Below are positions 1 to 6,731 of a stretch of DNA of 7,133 bases, piece after piece. This DNA comes from Flavobacteriaceae bacterium. GTDB lineage: Bacteria; Bacteroidota; Bacteroidia; Flavobacteriales; Flavobacteriaceae. Within the stretch, counting starts at the first letter, position 1; each line of letters opens with the position of its first letter. A program made the position numbers and the translations under genes. The notes under the pieces were generated by a model that ran no database searches, was not told the DNA's origin, and saw nothing but the letters and a program-made list of their open reading frames with translations. The stretch lies in NCBI GenBank assembly GCA_016763715.1, contig JAESTG010000387.1:1-7133 (forward strand), read 5' to 3'.

Positions 1-1382
1 GGGTGAGGAACAGCCTTAACGAAGTAAACAATGTAAGGATTGAGGCGCCCTTGCCAAGGCACGTTGCTTTTAGCGGGAAAGTGCTAGCGCAAATGGACGA
101 ATGTGTAACCACAGCTTCTTTATTTATTGAACCAGCTAAGGCTAAAAATTACGAAGCTGCTTTACCTCACTATGATAAAGTTGTTACAGAGTGTCCTAAA
201 TATAGCATGGCGACATATCAGTATGCCGAAAAAATGTTCAAGTATTTGATCCAGAAAGGTGATAAATCTAAGCTTCCTGCTTACGAAAAGAACTTTGATC
301 TTCAAATGGCAAATTACCCTAGCAAAACTAAGTTGGGGAAGAATATGGCGAAAGTAGCACAGCTGAAGTTTGATTTGGCAATTGGAGCCAAGCAACAACA
401 GTTCGATGCCTTTGATGCTGCTTATAAGAAAGACGAAGCAACGTTTACAAGCCCAAAAAGTTTATACACCTATTTCTCCCTTGCTAAGGATTTGTTCGAT
501 TCCAACGAAAAAGGTATTCAGGAAGTATTCGACCTTTATGATATCATTCAAGAAAAGATTGGTAAAGAAGAAGGTAAGTATGCAAGTAAGTTGTCTAAAT
601 TGATTGACAAAGAAGAAACAGGAGTCGCTCTTACTACAAAAGAACAGAAGCGAGTTAAAGGGTATGAAACTAACTTAACGAGCTACGGAAAAATAAAGGG
701 TAGTATTGACACCAAATTAGGTTCTATTGCAGACTGTAAAAACTTAATCCCACTTTACGAAAGACTTTGGGAAGAAAAGAAAAATGATGTAAGCTGGTTG
801 AAAAGCTCGGCTGGAAAATTGAATTCTAAAGATTGTGATACACCATTATTTTACCAGATGGTACAGCAGTTGCACTCTTTACAACCATCTGCTGCTTCTG
901 CTTTCTATTTGGGAAGATTGGCTGAAAAAGACAGGAAAATTAGTGAAGCACTAGATTATTACAACCAAGCGGTTGAATTGGAAAGTGATCCAAATAGAAA
1001 AGTAGGATATTATACTAGTATCGCCGAGAACTTCCGTAAGAAAGGAAGCTACGGTAAAGCTAGAACTTACTATAGAAAAATATTAGAAATTAAGCCTAAC
1101 TCTGGAAGAGCATATTTAAAAATAGCTCAAATGTATAACAAGAGTGCAAATAGCTGTGGAAGTACACCTTTCGAAAAGAGAGCAATTAACTGGCTAGCTG
1201 CTCAAATGGCTGATAAAGCAGCACGAGTAGATCCTTCAATTGCTAGTTCAGCGAGATCTGCTGCAAGTAGCTACAGAGGATTGGCTCCAAGTAAAACTGA
1301 TATATTTAGCTCAGGAAAGGCTGGCCAAACTATTTCTTTTAGATGCTGGGTTGGTGGAAGCGTAAAGGTTCCTAGTTTGTAA
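1..1382 (+). CDS. TPR-repeat protein, secreted/periplasmic type, 5' partial
   Basis: The reading frame is open from the left edge to TAA at 1380-1382, so the true start is probably outside the window; GTG at position 3 is only the first possible codon. Numbering from that codon, a TPR-like helix pair lies near residues 48-80 and two clearer TPR units at about 296-329 and 334-367. The last carries the usual Ala/Tyr pattern and ends in an EIKPN turn. The C-terminus ends in a short segment with the motif FRCW. Six cysteines (34, 64, 245, 278, 385, 448) suit an oxidising periplasm. From memory this matches a Bacteroidota family of TPR proteins encoded next to lptC whose signal peptide would end just before residue 31. 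TPRs bind proteins or peptides; the partner is unknown, though the position suggests envelope work. The stop is 1 nt from the lptC start, so the two are probably co-translated. Oddity: residues 1-30 look neither like a signal peptide nor like the family. Confidence 0.85.
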   Translation, partial: VRNSLNEVNNVRIEAPLPRHVAFSGKVLAQMDECVTTASLFIEPAKAKNYEAALPHYDKVVTECPKYSMATYQYAEKMFKYLIQKGDKSKLPAYEKNFDLQMANYPSKTKLGKNMAKVAQLKFDLAIGAKQQQFDAFDAAYKKDEATFTSPKSLYTYFSLAKDLFDSNEKGIQEVFDLYDIIQEKIGKEEGKYASKLSKLIDKEETGVALTTKEQKRVKGYETNLTSYGKIKGSIDTKLGSIADCKNLIPLYERLWEEKKNDVSWLKSSAGKLNSKDCDTPLFYQMVQQLHSLQPSAASAFYLGRLAEKDRKISEALDYYNQAVELESDPNRKVGYYTSIAENFRKKGSYGKARTYYRKILEIKPNSGRAYLKIAQMYNKSANSCGSTPFEKRAINWLAAQMADKAARVDPSIASSARSAASSYRGLAPSKTDIFSSGKAGQTISFRCWVGGSVKVPSL

Positions 1383-1383
1383 T

Positions 1384-1962
1384 ATGCGAGCCTTCAATTA
1401 TATGATAAAAAGCGTAGTGGTTGTTTTGATAACCATTACGCTTTTTTCATGTGAAGGCAACTATAAGAATGTTAAAAGATTAAGCTTGAAAGATGGATTA
1501 CCCGTTGCAGAAGGTACCAATGTTAAAATGGTATATACAGATTCAGGTAAAGTCGTTACCAATTTATTAACACCAAAAGTGTTGGATTATTCCAATTTGG
1601 AGTTTTCATACCAAGAGTTCCCTGAAGGAGTGGAGGTTCGGTTTTTTGAAAATGGTAAAAAGAGTACGGTTACTTCAGATTATGCAATGAGGTATCCTGA
1701 AACGGGCATTGTGGACTTAAGAGACAATGTAGTTCTTATTACCGCAGATGGAAATGTCCTCAAAGCAGAACAGCTTTATTGGGATCAAATAAACAAATGG
1801 GTATTCACAGATAAGCCATATCGAATTACATTTAGTGATGGTTCCTATAATGATGGAGCAAGATTCGATGCAAATGAAGATTTTACCGTATTTTTATCGC
1901 GCAAAAACGACGGAATTCAAATTATAGACCAGAATAAAACCGAAACTACAGATGACCAATAA
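1384..1962 (+). CDS. lptC: LPS export ABC transporter periplasmic protein LptC
   Basis: LptC is the periplasmic bridge of the Lpt machine: it takes lipopolysaccharide from LptB2FG in the inner membrane and passes it to LptA. The protein has 192 residues, normal for the family. It begins with a hydrophobic stretch (residues 8-22) ending in LFSC, a lipobox with Cys23, so here LptC looks lipid-anchored rather than held by a plain transmembrane helix as in E. coli; this form is common in Bacteroidota. The beta-jellyroll LptC domain covers about residues 40-175. Its most telling part is at 126-170, where LKAEQLYWD is followed by FTDKPYRI and then GARFDAN, the usual repeated strand pattern of the family. 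ATG at 1384 lies 1 nt after the TPR gene stop; Met7 (1402) is an alternative start that also keeps the signal. The 3' end overlaps the next gene by 11 nt. No other lpt gene is in the window. Confidence 0.9.
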   Translation: MRAFNYMIKSVVVVLITITLFSCEGNYKNVKRLSLKDGLPVAEGTNVKMVYTDSGKVVTNLLTPKVLDYSNLEFSYQEFPEGVEVRFFENGKKSTVTSDYAMRYPETGIVDLRDNVVLITADGNVLKAEQLYWDQINKWVFTDKPYRITFSDGSYNDGARFDANEDFTVFLSRKNDGIQIIDQNKTETTDDQ

Positions 1963-2152
1963 AATCTATCAACTTTTCGAATACGCCTACATTGGGATGT
2001 TCATTTTCGCCATTTATATGGTGGTTATCAATTGGGATGCGAATAGGGACCAGTCCTATTTGTTTGCATTTTTTGGTGTGGTTGCTATTTTTATGTTTTT
2101 CTTCAAACGAAGATTTCGTAAAAAACTTGAAGAGCGTAATAAGGATCAATAA
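1952..2152 (+). CDS. small two-helix membrane protein, function unknown
   Basis: This 66-residue protein has no function I can assign. Two hydrophobic segments are visible, about residues 8-27 and 36-51, separated by a short polar loop (NWDANRDQS). A strongly basic tail follows (KRRFRKKLEERNKDQ), so by the positive-inside rule both ends should face the cytoplasm. The ATG lies inside the last codons of lptC in another frame (ATGA-type junction, 11-nt overlap), a classic sign of translational coupling and a reason to believe the gene despite its size. From memory, similar short proteins sit between lptC and the CNNM/CBS gene in other flavobacteria, which supports it being real and conserved. 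The context hints at a membrane role alongside LPS export or the downstream transporter-like protein, but this is inference. The reverse-strand frame over the same bases shows no protein-like character. Confidence 0.75.
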   Translation: MTNKIYQLFEYAYIGMFIFAIYMVVINWDANRDQSYLFAFFGVVAIFMFFFKRRFRKKLEERNKDQ

Positions 2153-2167
2153 CCTAGCTATAGGTTA
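2150..2167 (+). repeat. short hairpin overlapping the stop codon of the small membrane protein gene
   Basis: TAACCTA (2150-2156) and TAGGTTA (2161-2167) form a perfect 7-bp inverted repeat around a GCTA loop. The left arm includes the TAA stop of the preceding gene. No T-run follows, so it is not a typical intrinsic terminator. In an mRNA it could mark the gene boundary, slow decay, or tune translation of the GTG-started gene 38 nt further on. It could also be chance in AT-rich DNA. Confidence 0.4.
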
Positions 2168-2184
2168 GATTAAGCTGATTAAGC
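2168..2184 (+). repeat. tandem 8-bp direct repeat (GATTAAGC x2)
   Basis: GATTAAGC occurs at 2168-2175 and again at 2177-2184, a 9-nt period, immediately after the hairpin and 20 nt before the GTG start of the CNNM/CBS gene. It is too short to name a function. A binding site for a dimeric regulator or simple replication slippage are both possible. Confidence 0.35.
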
Positions 2185-2204
2185 ATAATTAATGATTTGA
2201 TAAA

Positions 2205-3458
2205 GTGGAGTACCAACTCATCATCATCGTCCTTTCTTTAATATTTTCCGCCTTTTTCTCTGGAATGGAAATCGCATATGTTTCTGCCAATAAGATTCAT
2301 ATCGAGATTGAGAAGAAGCAGAAGAACTTCTTGGCAATGGTTTTGAGAAGAATTACGAAACGTCCTTCCAAATTTATAGCCACAATGCTTGTTGGCAACA
2401 ACATTACATTGGTTGTTTATGGGTTCTATATGGGTGCTCTGTTGGTGGATTTTATTCCCATAGATGGGGTTTCAGAATTAGTAGTTCATACCATCATTTC
2501 AACCTTGGTTATTTTATTTACGGCTGAATTTTTACCCAAAGTATTCTTCCAGATATACGCCAATAAGCTCTTGAAATTTTTCGCTGTACCTGCCTATGTT
2601 TTCTATTGGCTTTTTTCGATTATTTCTGAATGCATTATTTGGATTTCAGATATGGTTTTAAAAGTATTATTTAAAACTGAGGGTGATGCTGTGCAGTTGA
2701 GTTTCAGTAAAGTGGAATTGGGTAACTATATAAGTGAACAAATTGAATCGATTGAAGAAAAGGATGAGATTGATAGTGAAATACAAATTTTTCAGAATGC
2801 ATTAGAATTTTCAGGAGTTAAAGCCAGAGAGGTAATGATTCCAAGAACAGAAGTAGTTGGAGTAGAAGTACATTCCACTCCCAAAGAATTGGGAAAATTA
2901 TTTACGGATACAGGCTTGTCCAAAATATTGGTTTTCAATGAGAATATTGATGATATTTTAGGGTATGTTCGTTCTTTCGAGCTTTTTAAAAAACCAAGTG
3001 CACTTAAAAAAGTATTAATGCCTGTAGTCTTTGTTCCAGAAGCTATGTTGGCCAAGGATGTACTCAATGTTCTAAGTAAAAAGAGAAAAAGTATCGCTGT
3101 AGTTATCGATGAATATGGGGGTACTTCAGGAATAATTACCGTAGAGGATATTATCGAAGAGTTGTTTGGAGAAATTGAAGACGAACATGATTCTACGGTC
3201 TTAATCGAAAGTGAAATTGAAGAAAATCATTATAAATTCTCTGCCCGTTTAGAGGTGGATTATTTGAATGAAACATACAAACTTGACCTTCCTGAGAACG
3301 ATGCCTACGAAACCTTAGGTGGGATGATTGTAAATTTTACGGAAGAAATTCCGAAGCAAGGTGAGATTGTTGAAATGAATAATACAATCATAAAAATTCT
3401 CGAAGTTTCAAGCACCAAAATTGACTTGATATCCCTCAAAAAGAATATACAGAACTAA
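2205..3458 (+). CDS. DUF21/CNNM-CBS-CorC_HlyC family membrane protein (hemolysin C/CorC-type)
   Basis: This is a 417-residue membrane protein of the CNNM/CorC superfamily, whose characterised members export Mg2+ or affect Mg2+/Co2+ tolerance; 'hemolysin' is a historic label. The domains are complete and in the usual order. The DUF21/CNNM membrane domain (about 1-170) has hydrophobic segments near 4-22, 62-82, 90-112 and 121-145 and the signatures SGMEIAYVS (19-27), VGNN (63-66) and AEFLPK (107-112). A CBS pair follows (about 205-325) with REVMIPRT, DEYGG (302-306) and TVEDI from 312, then an acidic GEIEDEHD (322-329). The C-terminal CorC_HlyC domain (about 335-415) includes YETLGG. The start is GTG at 2205: an in-frame TGA at 2193 blocks extension, and the next Met (residue 21) would destroy the first membrane helix. 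GldE belongs to the same superfamily but, as I recall it, has a different N-terminus, so I do not use that name. The exact substrate is unknown. Confidence 0.9.
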   Translation: MEYQLIIIVLSLIFSAFFSGMEIAYVSANKIHIEIEKKQKNFLAMVLRRITKRPSKFIATMLVGNNITLVVYGFYMGALLVDFIPIDGVSELVVHTIISTLVILFTAEFLPKVFFQIYANKLLKFFAVPAYVFYWLFSIISECIIWISDMVLKVLFKTEGDAVQLSFSKVELGNYISEQIESIEEKDEIDSEIQIFQNALEFSGVKAREVMIPRTEVVGVEVHSTPKELGKLFTDTGLSKILVFNENIDDILGYVRSFELFKKPSALKKVLMPVVFVPEAMLAKDVLNVLSKKRKSIAVVIDEYGGTSGIITVEDIIEELFGEIEDEHDSTVLIESEIEENHYKFSARLEVDYLNETYKLDLPENDAYETLGGMIVNFTEEIPKQGEIVEMNNTIIKILEVSSTKIDLISLKKNIQN

Positions 3459-3653
3459 TTTTTCGATAAAACCTCATTTTTTTTTGGAGGAACCTTTTTA
3501 TTACTGCTCGGAAAATGGTATTTTCGCCCACGAAATAAAAACAAATTACCCATATTTTTTGGCTCTAACAAGGGTTTATTATAAAAATGGGTAGTATTAA
3601 AGCCTTCACATGATGATTATGCAGGTGAGGGAGCATAAATTTTAACAAATAAG
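3459..3653 (+). other. 195-nt intergenic region upstream of the PpiD-like gene
   Basis: This is the longest non-coding gap in the window. It is AT-rich, with a T-run at 3477-3485 and an A-rich leader (TTTAACAAATAAG) directly before the ATG at 3654, as is usual for Bacteroidota genes without a Shine-Dalgarno motif. Its length, against gaps of 1 to 52 nt upstream, suggests that the PpiD-like gene has its own promoter. I see no tRNA, riboswitch or convincing terminator in it. Confidence 0.5.
3558..3589 (+). promoter_or_regulatory. candidate Bacteroidota-type promoter for the PpiD-like gene (weak)
   Basis: TTTG at 3558-3561 could be the -33 element. Twenty nt later TAAAAATG (3582-3589) partly fits the -7 consensus TAnnTTTG, matching TA and TG but not the middle TT. 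Spacing and position, about 65 nt before the ATG, are reasonable, but in AT-rich DNA such a match is easy to find by chance. Confidence 0.2.
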
Positions 3654-5720
3654 ATGGCAATATTAAGCAACATTCGTAAAAGAGGAATTTTCCTGATTAT
3701 CATAATTGCATTGGCTCTTTTTGCCTTTATCGTAAGTGATAGCCTTACCAAAGGAGGAGGTGGACAAGATGTTCAAGATACTGTGGCTTCTATTAATGGA
3801 ATAGACCTTTCCCGTTCAGACTTCATGGGAGATGTAGAGGCTTACCAAAGATCATTGGGGCCAAATGCTACTACTGCACAGGCTATGGGTGTTATATGGC
3901 AACGTAAACTAAGAAGCACCTTGATGCAAGAACAAGTAGATGCATTAGGAATGACGATAAGTCAAGAGCAACTTGCAGAAACATTGAGCATTGCCCTTGC
4001 TAACAATCCAACTTTTCAAGATGTGAATGGTTTTTATAGTGAGGCTAGAGTGAATGAATACATTCAGCAAATAAAAGGAAACCCAAAAGCATTGAAGGAA
4101 TGGAATAACTACATGCAAAATACAAAAGAAAGCATTTTGCAGAATCATTACCTAAGTATGGTTAGAGGTGGATTAGTAACTACATCTGCTGAAGGAGAAC
4201 AACAATACCGTTTTGAAAATGACAAGATTAATATTGATTTTGTTTTTATCCCTTATACTAAAATTGCCGATGAAGGTGTAGAAGTTACTGAAACTGAAAT
4301 TGCAGCCTACATCAAAGCGAATCCAGATAAATTTGAAGTAGATCCTTCTGTAGATTTAGAGTATGTTTCTTATTTAGAAGAGCCTTCAATTGAAGATATT
4401 GATGAAGCACGTCTTGATATGGAAGATATGGTTGCTAAGTTTAAAACTTCGGAAGAAAATGAGGTTTATGTAAATGAGAAATCAGATAATAGCTATGTAG
4501 ATCGTTGGTATTTCAAAAATAACTTGCCACCTTCATTGACCGATACTATTCTTAATGTTGCCGAAGGTGATGTTTACGGACCTTATAAGGTAGGTTTAAC
4601 ATATAGTATTACTAAAGTTATTGGTATAAAGCAATTGGCAGATTCAGTAAAATCTAGACACATTCTTATCCCAATTGGTTTAAATAGAACAGATAGCATT
4701 ACAAGAACTAAAGAACAAGCTAAAGTTACTGCGGATAGCCTGTTGAGAATTATTAAGTCTAACAAATCTAAATTTGAAGGTTTTGTTACAGATTTCTCTT
4801 CAGATAGTGGAAGTATTGAAAATGGTGGGCGTTACGATTGGTATCCTTACAATAAAATGGTAGCACCGTTTAGAGATTTTACTTTTGAAGGATCTGTTGG
4901 TTCTATAGGAGTTGTGGAAACTCAATTTGGATATCACATTATTGAAATTGAAGGACAGAAAAATGAACAGAAGCTTGTTAAGTTGGCAACCGTTTCACGT
5001 GAAATTGAAGCTTCTGAGAAAACACTGAGCGATGTATTTTCAAAGGCAGCTAAATTTGAAGAAGCGGCAAGAGAGGGTGATTATACAGCTGTAGCATTGG
5101 AGAATGCACTTACGCCAAAGCCAGTTAACAAAATTGGAAATTTAGATGCTAATATCCCTGGAATTGGAAATGATCGTTCCATCATCAATTGGGCCTTTGA
5201 AGAGGATACCAAAGTTGGTGCTGTAAAACGAATGAATGTAAACGATACGTACGTAATTGTTCGATTAACCAGAAAGAATGCTGAGAAAGCTTTAATGAGC
5301 GTTGCTGAGGCATCTGGAGTAGTGACCCCTATCTTAAGAAAAGAAAAGAAGGCTAAAAAGATTCATGAAACAATTAGTGGTACAACACTACAGGAAATTG
5401 CAACAAGTCAGAATGTGACCGTTAAAAATGCTACTGCACTTACTAGATCGGCGCCAACCATTGCTGGAGCAGGAACTGAGCCAGTAGTTGTAGGAGCTGC
5501 CTTTGGAAAGAAAGTTGGTGAAATGACCAACTTGATTGACGGAGAAACTGGTGTGTTTATGGTACAGGTATTAGCCATAAATAATGCGCCAGACCTTGAG
5601 AATTACGGTAATTATGTAACTCAATTGAAGTTAGGTGCTACTGGAGCAATCAACAACAGTGTCTATCAGGCTTTGAAAAAAGCAGCCGATATCGAAGATA
5701 ATAGAGCAAGTTTCTATTAA
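3654..5720 (+). CDS. ppiD: membrane-anchored peptidyl-prolyl cis-trans isomerase, PpiD/SurA-like
   Basis: This is a periplasmic folding factor: it should bind unfolded exported proteins as they leave the Sec translocon and, through its parvulin domain, catalyse prolyl isomerisation. The 688 residues show a short basic N-terminus (NIRKRG), one transmembrane anchor at about 11-28, and a SurA_N-type chaperone region at roughly 30-210. A less clear segment follows at about 215-325, where a diverged parvulin-like fold is possible. A clear parvulin domain lies at about 332-434, with SRHILI (334-339), a GGRYDWYP turn and QFGYHIIEIE, whose His428 is the conserved parvulin histidine. A long C-terminal region ends near residue 688. 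Membrane anchor, chaperone region and single clear parvulin domain are the PpiD layout, so the symbol rests on architecture. The parvulin signature residues I can recognise are kept, unlike in E. coli PpiD, whose domain is reported inactive. The gene has its own 195-nt leader and ends before a strong terminator shared with the convergent kinase gene. Confidence 0.88.
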   Translation: MAILSNIRKRGIFLIIIIALALFAFIVSDSLTKGGGGQDVQDTVASINGIDLSRSDFMGDVEAYQRSLGPNATTAQAMGVIWQRKLRSTLMQEQVDALGMTISQEQLAETLSIALANNPTFQDVNGFYSEARVNEYIQQIKGNPKALKEWNNYMQNTKESILQNHYLSMVRGGLVTTSAEGEQQYRFENDKINIDFVFIPYTKIADEGVEVTETEIAAYIKANPDKFEVDPSVDLEYVSYLEEPSIEDIDEARLDMEDMVAKFKTSEENEVYVNEKSDNSYVDRWYFKNNLPPSLTDTILNVAEGDVYGPYKVGLTYSITKVIGIKQLADSVKSRHILIPIGLNRTDSITRTKEQAKVTADSLLRIIKSNKSKFEGFVTDFSSDSGSIENGGRYDWYPYNKMVAPFRDFTFEGSVGSIGVVETQFGYHIIEIEGQKNEQKLVKLATVSREIEASEKTLSDVFSKAAKFEEAAREGDYTAVALENALTPKPVNKIGNLDANIPGIGNDRSIINWAFEEDTKVGAVKRMNVNDTYVIVRLTRKNAEKALMSVAEASGVVTPILRKEKKAKKIHETISGTTLQEIATSQNVTVKNATALTRSAPTIAGAGTEPVVVGAAFGKKVGEMTNLIDGETGVFMVQVLAINNAPDLENYGNYVTQLKLGATGAINNSVYQALKKAADIEDNRASFY

Positions 5721-5745
5721 TTCGGGATAAAGAATTAAAAATAAT

Positions 5746-5778
5746 CCTCCATTGTCTTGTATAATGGAGGGTTTTTTT
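5746..5778. terminator. bidirectional intrinsic terminator between convergent genes
   Basis: CCTCCATT (5746-5753) pairs perfectly with AATGGAGG (5763-5770). One G-U and one U-A pair extend the stem inward, leaving a 5-nt loop (5756-5760). On the plus strand a run of seven T (5772-5778) follows, which makes a textbook terminator for the PpiD-like gene. Read on the minus strand, the same hairpin starts 6 nt past the kinase stop codon and is followed by the U-rich ATTATTTTTAATTC (complement of 5732-5745), so it should end that transcript too. The kinase stop (5777-5779) sits at the edge of the T-run. Confidence 0.9.
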
Positions 5779-6679
5779 ATGCAATCATTTCTGAAAAAGG
5801 GATGATGGTCGTGTATCCTTTTTCTCTGAAGTATTCTTGATCTAAAGCGGTTCCTGTGGCTAAAGCGAAGTCACCTCCCCAAGCTCCAAGACTTTTTACA
5901 ACTCCTTTGTAATCTGAAAAGAATTGTTCTTTCACGGTAGGTAGCTCAATAAGATTGGAAATAATGCTTTCATGACTTTCCATGAGCTGTTCGAAATCCC
6001 TTAGGCTATAGCACATCAAAAGTTTGTGAGTGATATCTGTAATTCGTTGGATATCTCTTACAGAAGCCTGTTTGTTTCTGTAACGGGCAATACCTAGCTT
6101 ACTGTCTTGTTTTTTATTTAGATAAACAAAAAACAGTTGATCTTTAAAGTCCCAATCTAAGGCAACCGTTCGAATCTCAGATTTTGGACTTAATCTTGTA
6201 TAAAATAGGGGTAGACAAGATTGTGCAGCGGCTATATCATACCCGCTTCCACCAAAAGATTTCTCCAATAATAAAAATGCATCCACCTGTGCCCATTGGG
6301 CAATACTGTTAATTAAAGTAGATGATGTCCCTAACCCCCAATCACGTGAAAACTCTAGTTCTGTAGTTATTTTATAGTGTTTGTCTTCTTTTAGGAAAGT
6401 AGGGTTGAGTTGTCGAGCTTTAGAAAGAATGTCCAAAAGTGTAATGGCCATTTTCTTGTTGTTGGTTTGATTTAACTTGAAATGACAATCAAAGGATGCT
6501 TCAAACCAAGAGCTGCCATTTTCGTCCAAACTTACCCAAGTTATACCATTTCCTTCTGTTTCTTGAACAGTGAGATGCTGTCCCTTGCTCGTTGGGATAG
6601 CCAAAGCGGTTGCTCCATCGAGTACGACATACTCACCTGTAAGCAATAGTTTTCCGTGACTGTAATATGTTTTATTCAA
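5777..6679 (-). CDS. GYDIA-family GHMP kinase (probable mevalonate-pathway-linked kinase)
   Basis: This is a 300-residue small-molecule kinase of the GHMP superfamily, which includes mevalonate, phosphomevalonate and homoserine kinases. The N-terminal motif HGKLLLTGEYVVLDG (8-22) matches the first GHMP signature. The ATP-binding glycine loop is DWGLGTSSTL (113-122), a variant of the usual GLGSSA form. GSGYDIAAA (145-152) contains the GYDIA motif that names the family, and GAWGGDFALATG (265-276) is the third, C-terminal glycine-rich motif. All key motifs are present, so the enzyme should be active. The substrate is not proven; lying just downstream of HMG-CoA reductase on the same strand (52-nt gap), a mevalonate or phosphomevalonate kinase role is a reasonable inference. 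The start appears to be TTG at 6677-6679: no ATG or GTG lies between it and the in-frame stop at 6713-6715, the next Met is residue 77, and the first motif requires an upstream start. Confidence 0.88.
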   Translation of the reverse strand: MNKTYYSHGKLLLTGEYVVLDGATALAIPTSKGQHLTVQETEGNGITWVSLDENGSSWFEASFDCHFKLNQTNNKKMAITLLDILSKARQLNPTFLKEDKHYKITTELEFSRDWGLGTSSTLINSIAQWAQVDAFLLLEKSFGGSGYDIAAAQSCLPLFYTRLSPKSEIRTVALDWDFKDQLFFVYLNKKQDSKLGIARYRNKQASVRDIQRITDITHKLLMCYSLRDFEQLMESHESIISNLIELPTVKEQFFSDYKGVVKSLGAWGGDFALATGTALDQEYFREKGYTTIIPFSEMIA

Positions 6680-6731
6680 TTTTATTGATTTTTTCGTGTC
6701 GCTTACCCCAACTTAATTAAATGCTTATTAA

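Noticed and set aside
3..5. GTG at position 3 as the true start of the TPR gene
   Set aside because: The frame is open to the window edge, no signal peptide follows, and the family starts with one; the start is probably upstream.
44..88. Cluster of short palindromes (GGCGCC, CCTTG-C-CAAGG, GCTAGC) near the left edge as a recombination site
   Set aside because: Each is too short to be meaningful and no flanking repeats or integrase gene are visible; kept only as part of the composition-break note.
162..398. Reverse-strand open frame inside the TPR gene
   Set aside because: It lies opposite a well-supported gene and its translation shows no domain or sensible composition. The same applies to the other opposite-strand or out-of-frame stretches at 370-603, 1946-2149, 2792-3067, 3945-4148 and 4583-4765.
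2205..3458. Naming the CNNM/CBS protein GldE (gliding motility)
   Set aside because: GldE belongs to the same superfamily, but the N-terminus does not match my recollection of GldE and no other gld gene is nearby.
3472..3490. CCTC/GAGG inverted repeat around a T-run as a terminator for the CNNM/CBS gene
   Set aside because: The stem is only 4 bp with an 11-nt loop, and the T-run is in the loop rather than after the stem.
3610..3645. Tiny ORF (11 codons) upstream of the PpiD-like gene, possible leader peptide
   Set aside because: Very short, with no attenuator-like structure or codon run to support a leader role.
6713..6731. AT-rich inverted repeat between the HMG-CoA reductase and kinase genes (TTAAT/ATTAA)
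   Set aside because: Only 5 AT pairs, expected by chance in such AT-rich sequence; not a terminator or a convincing operator.
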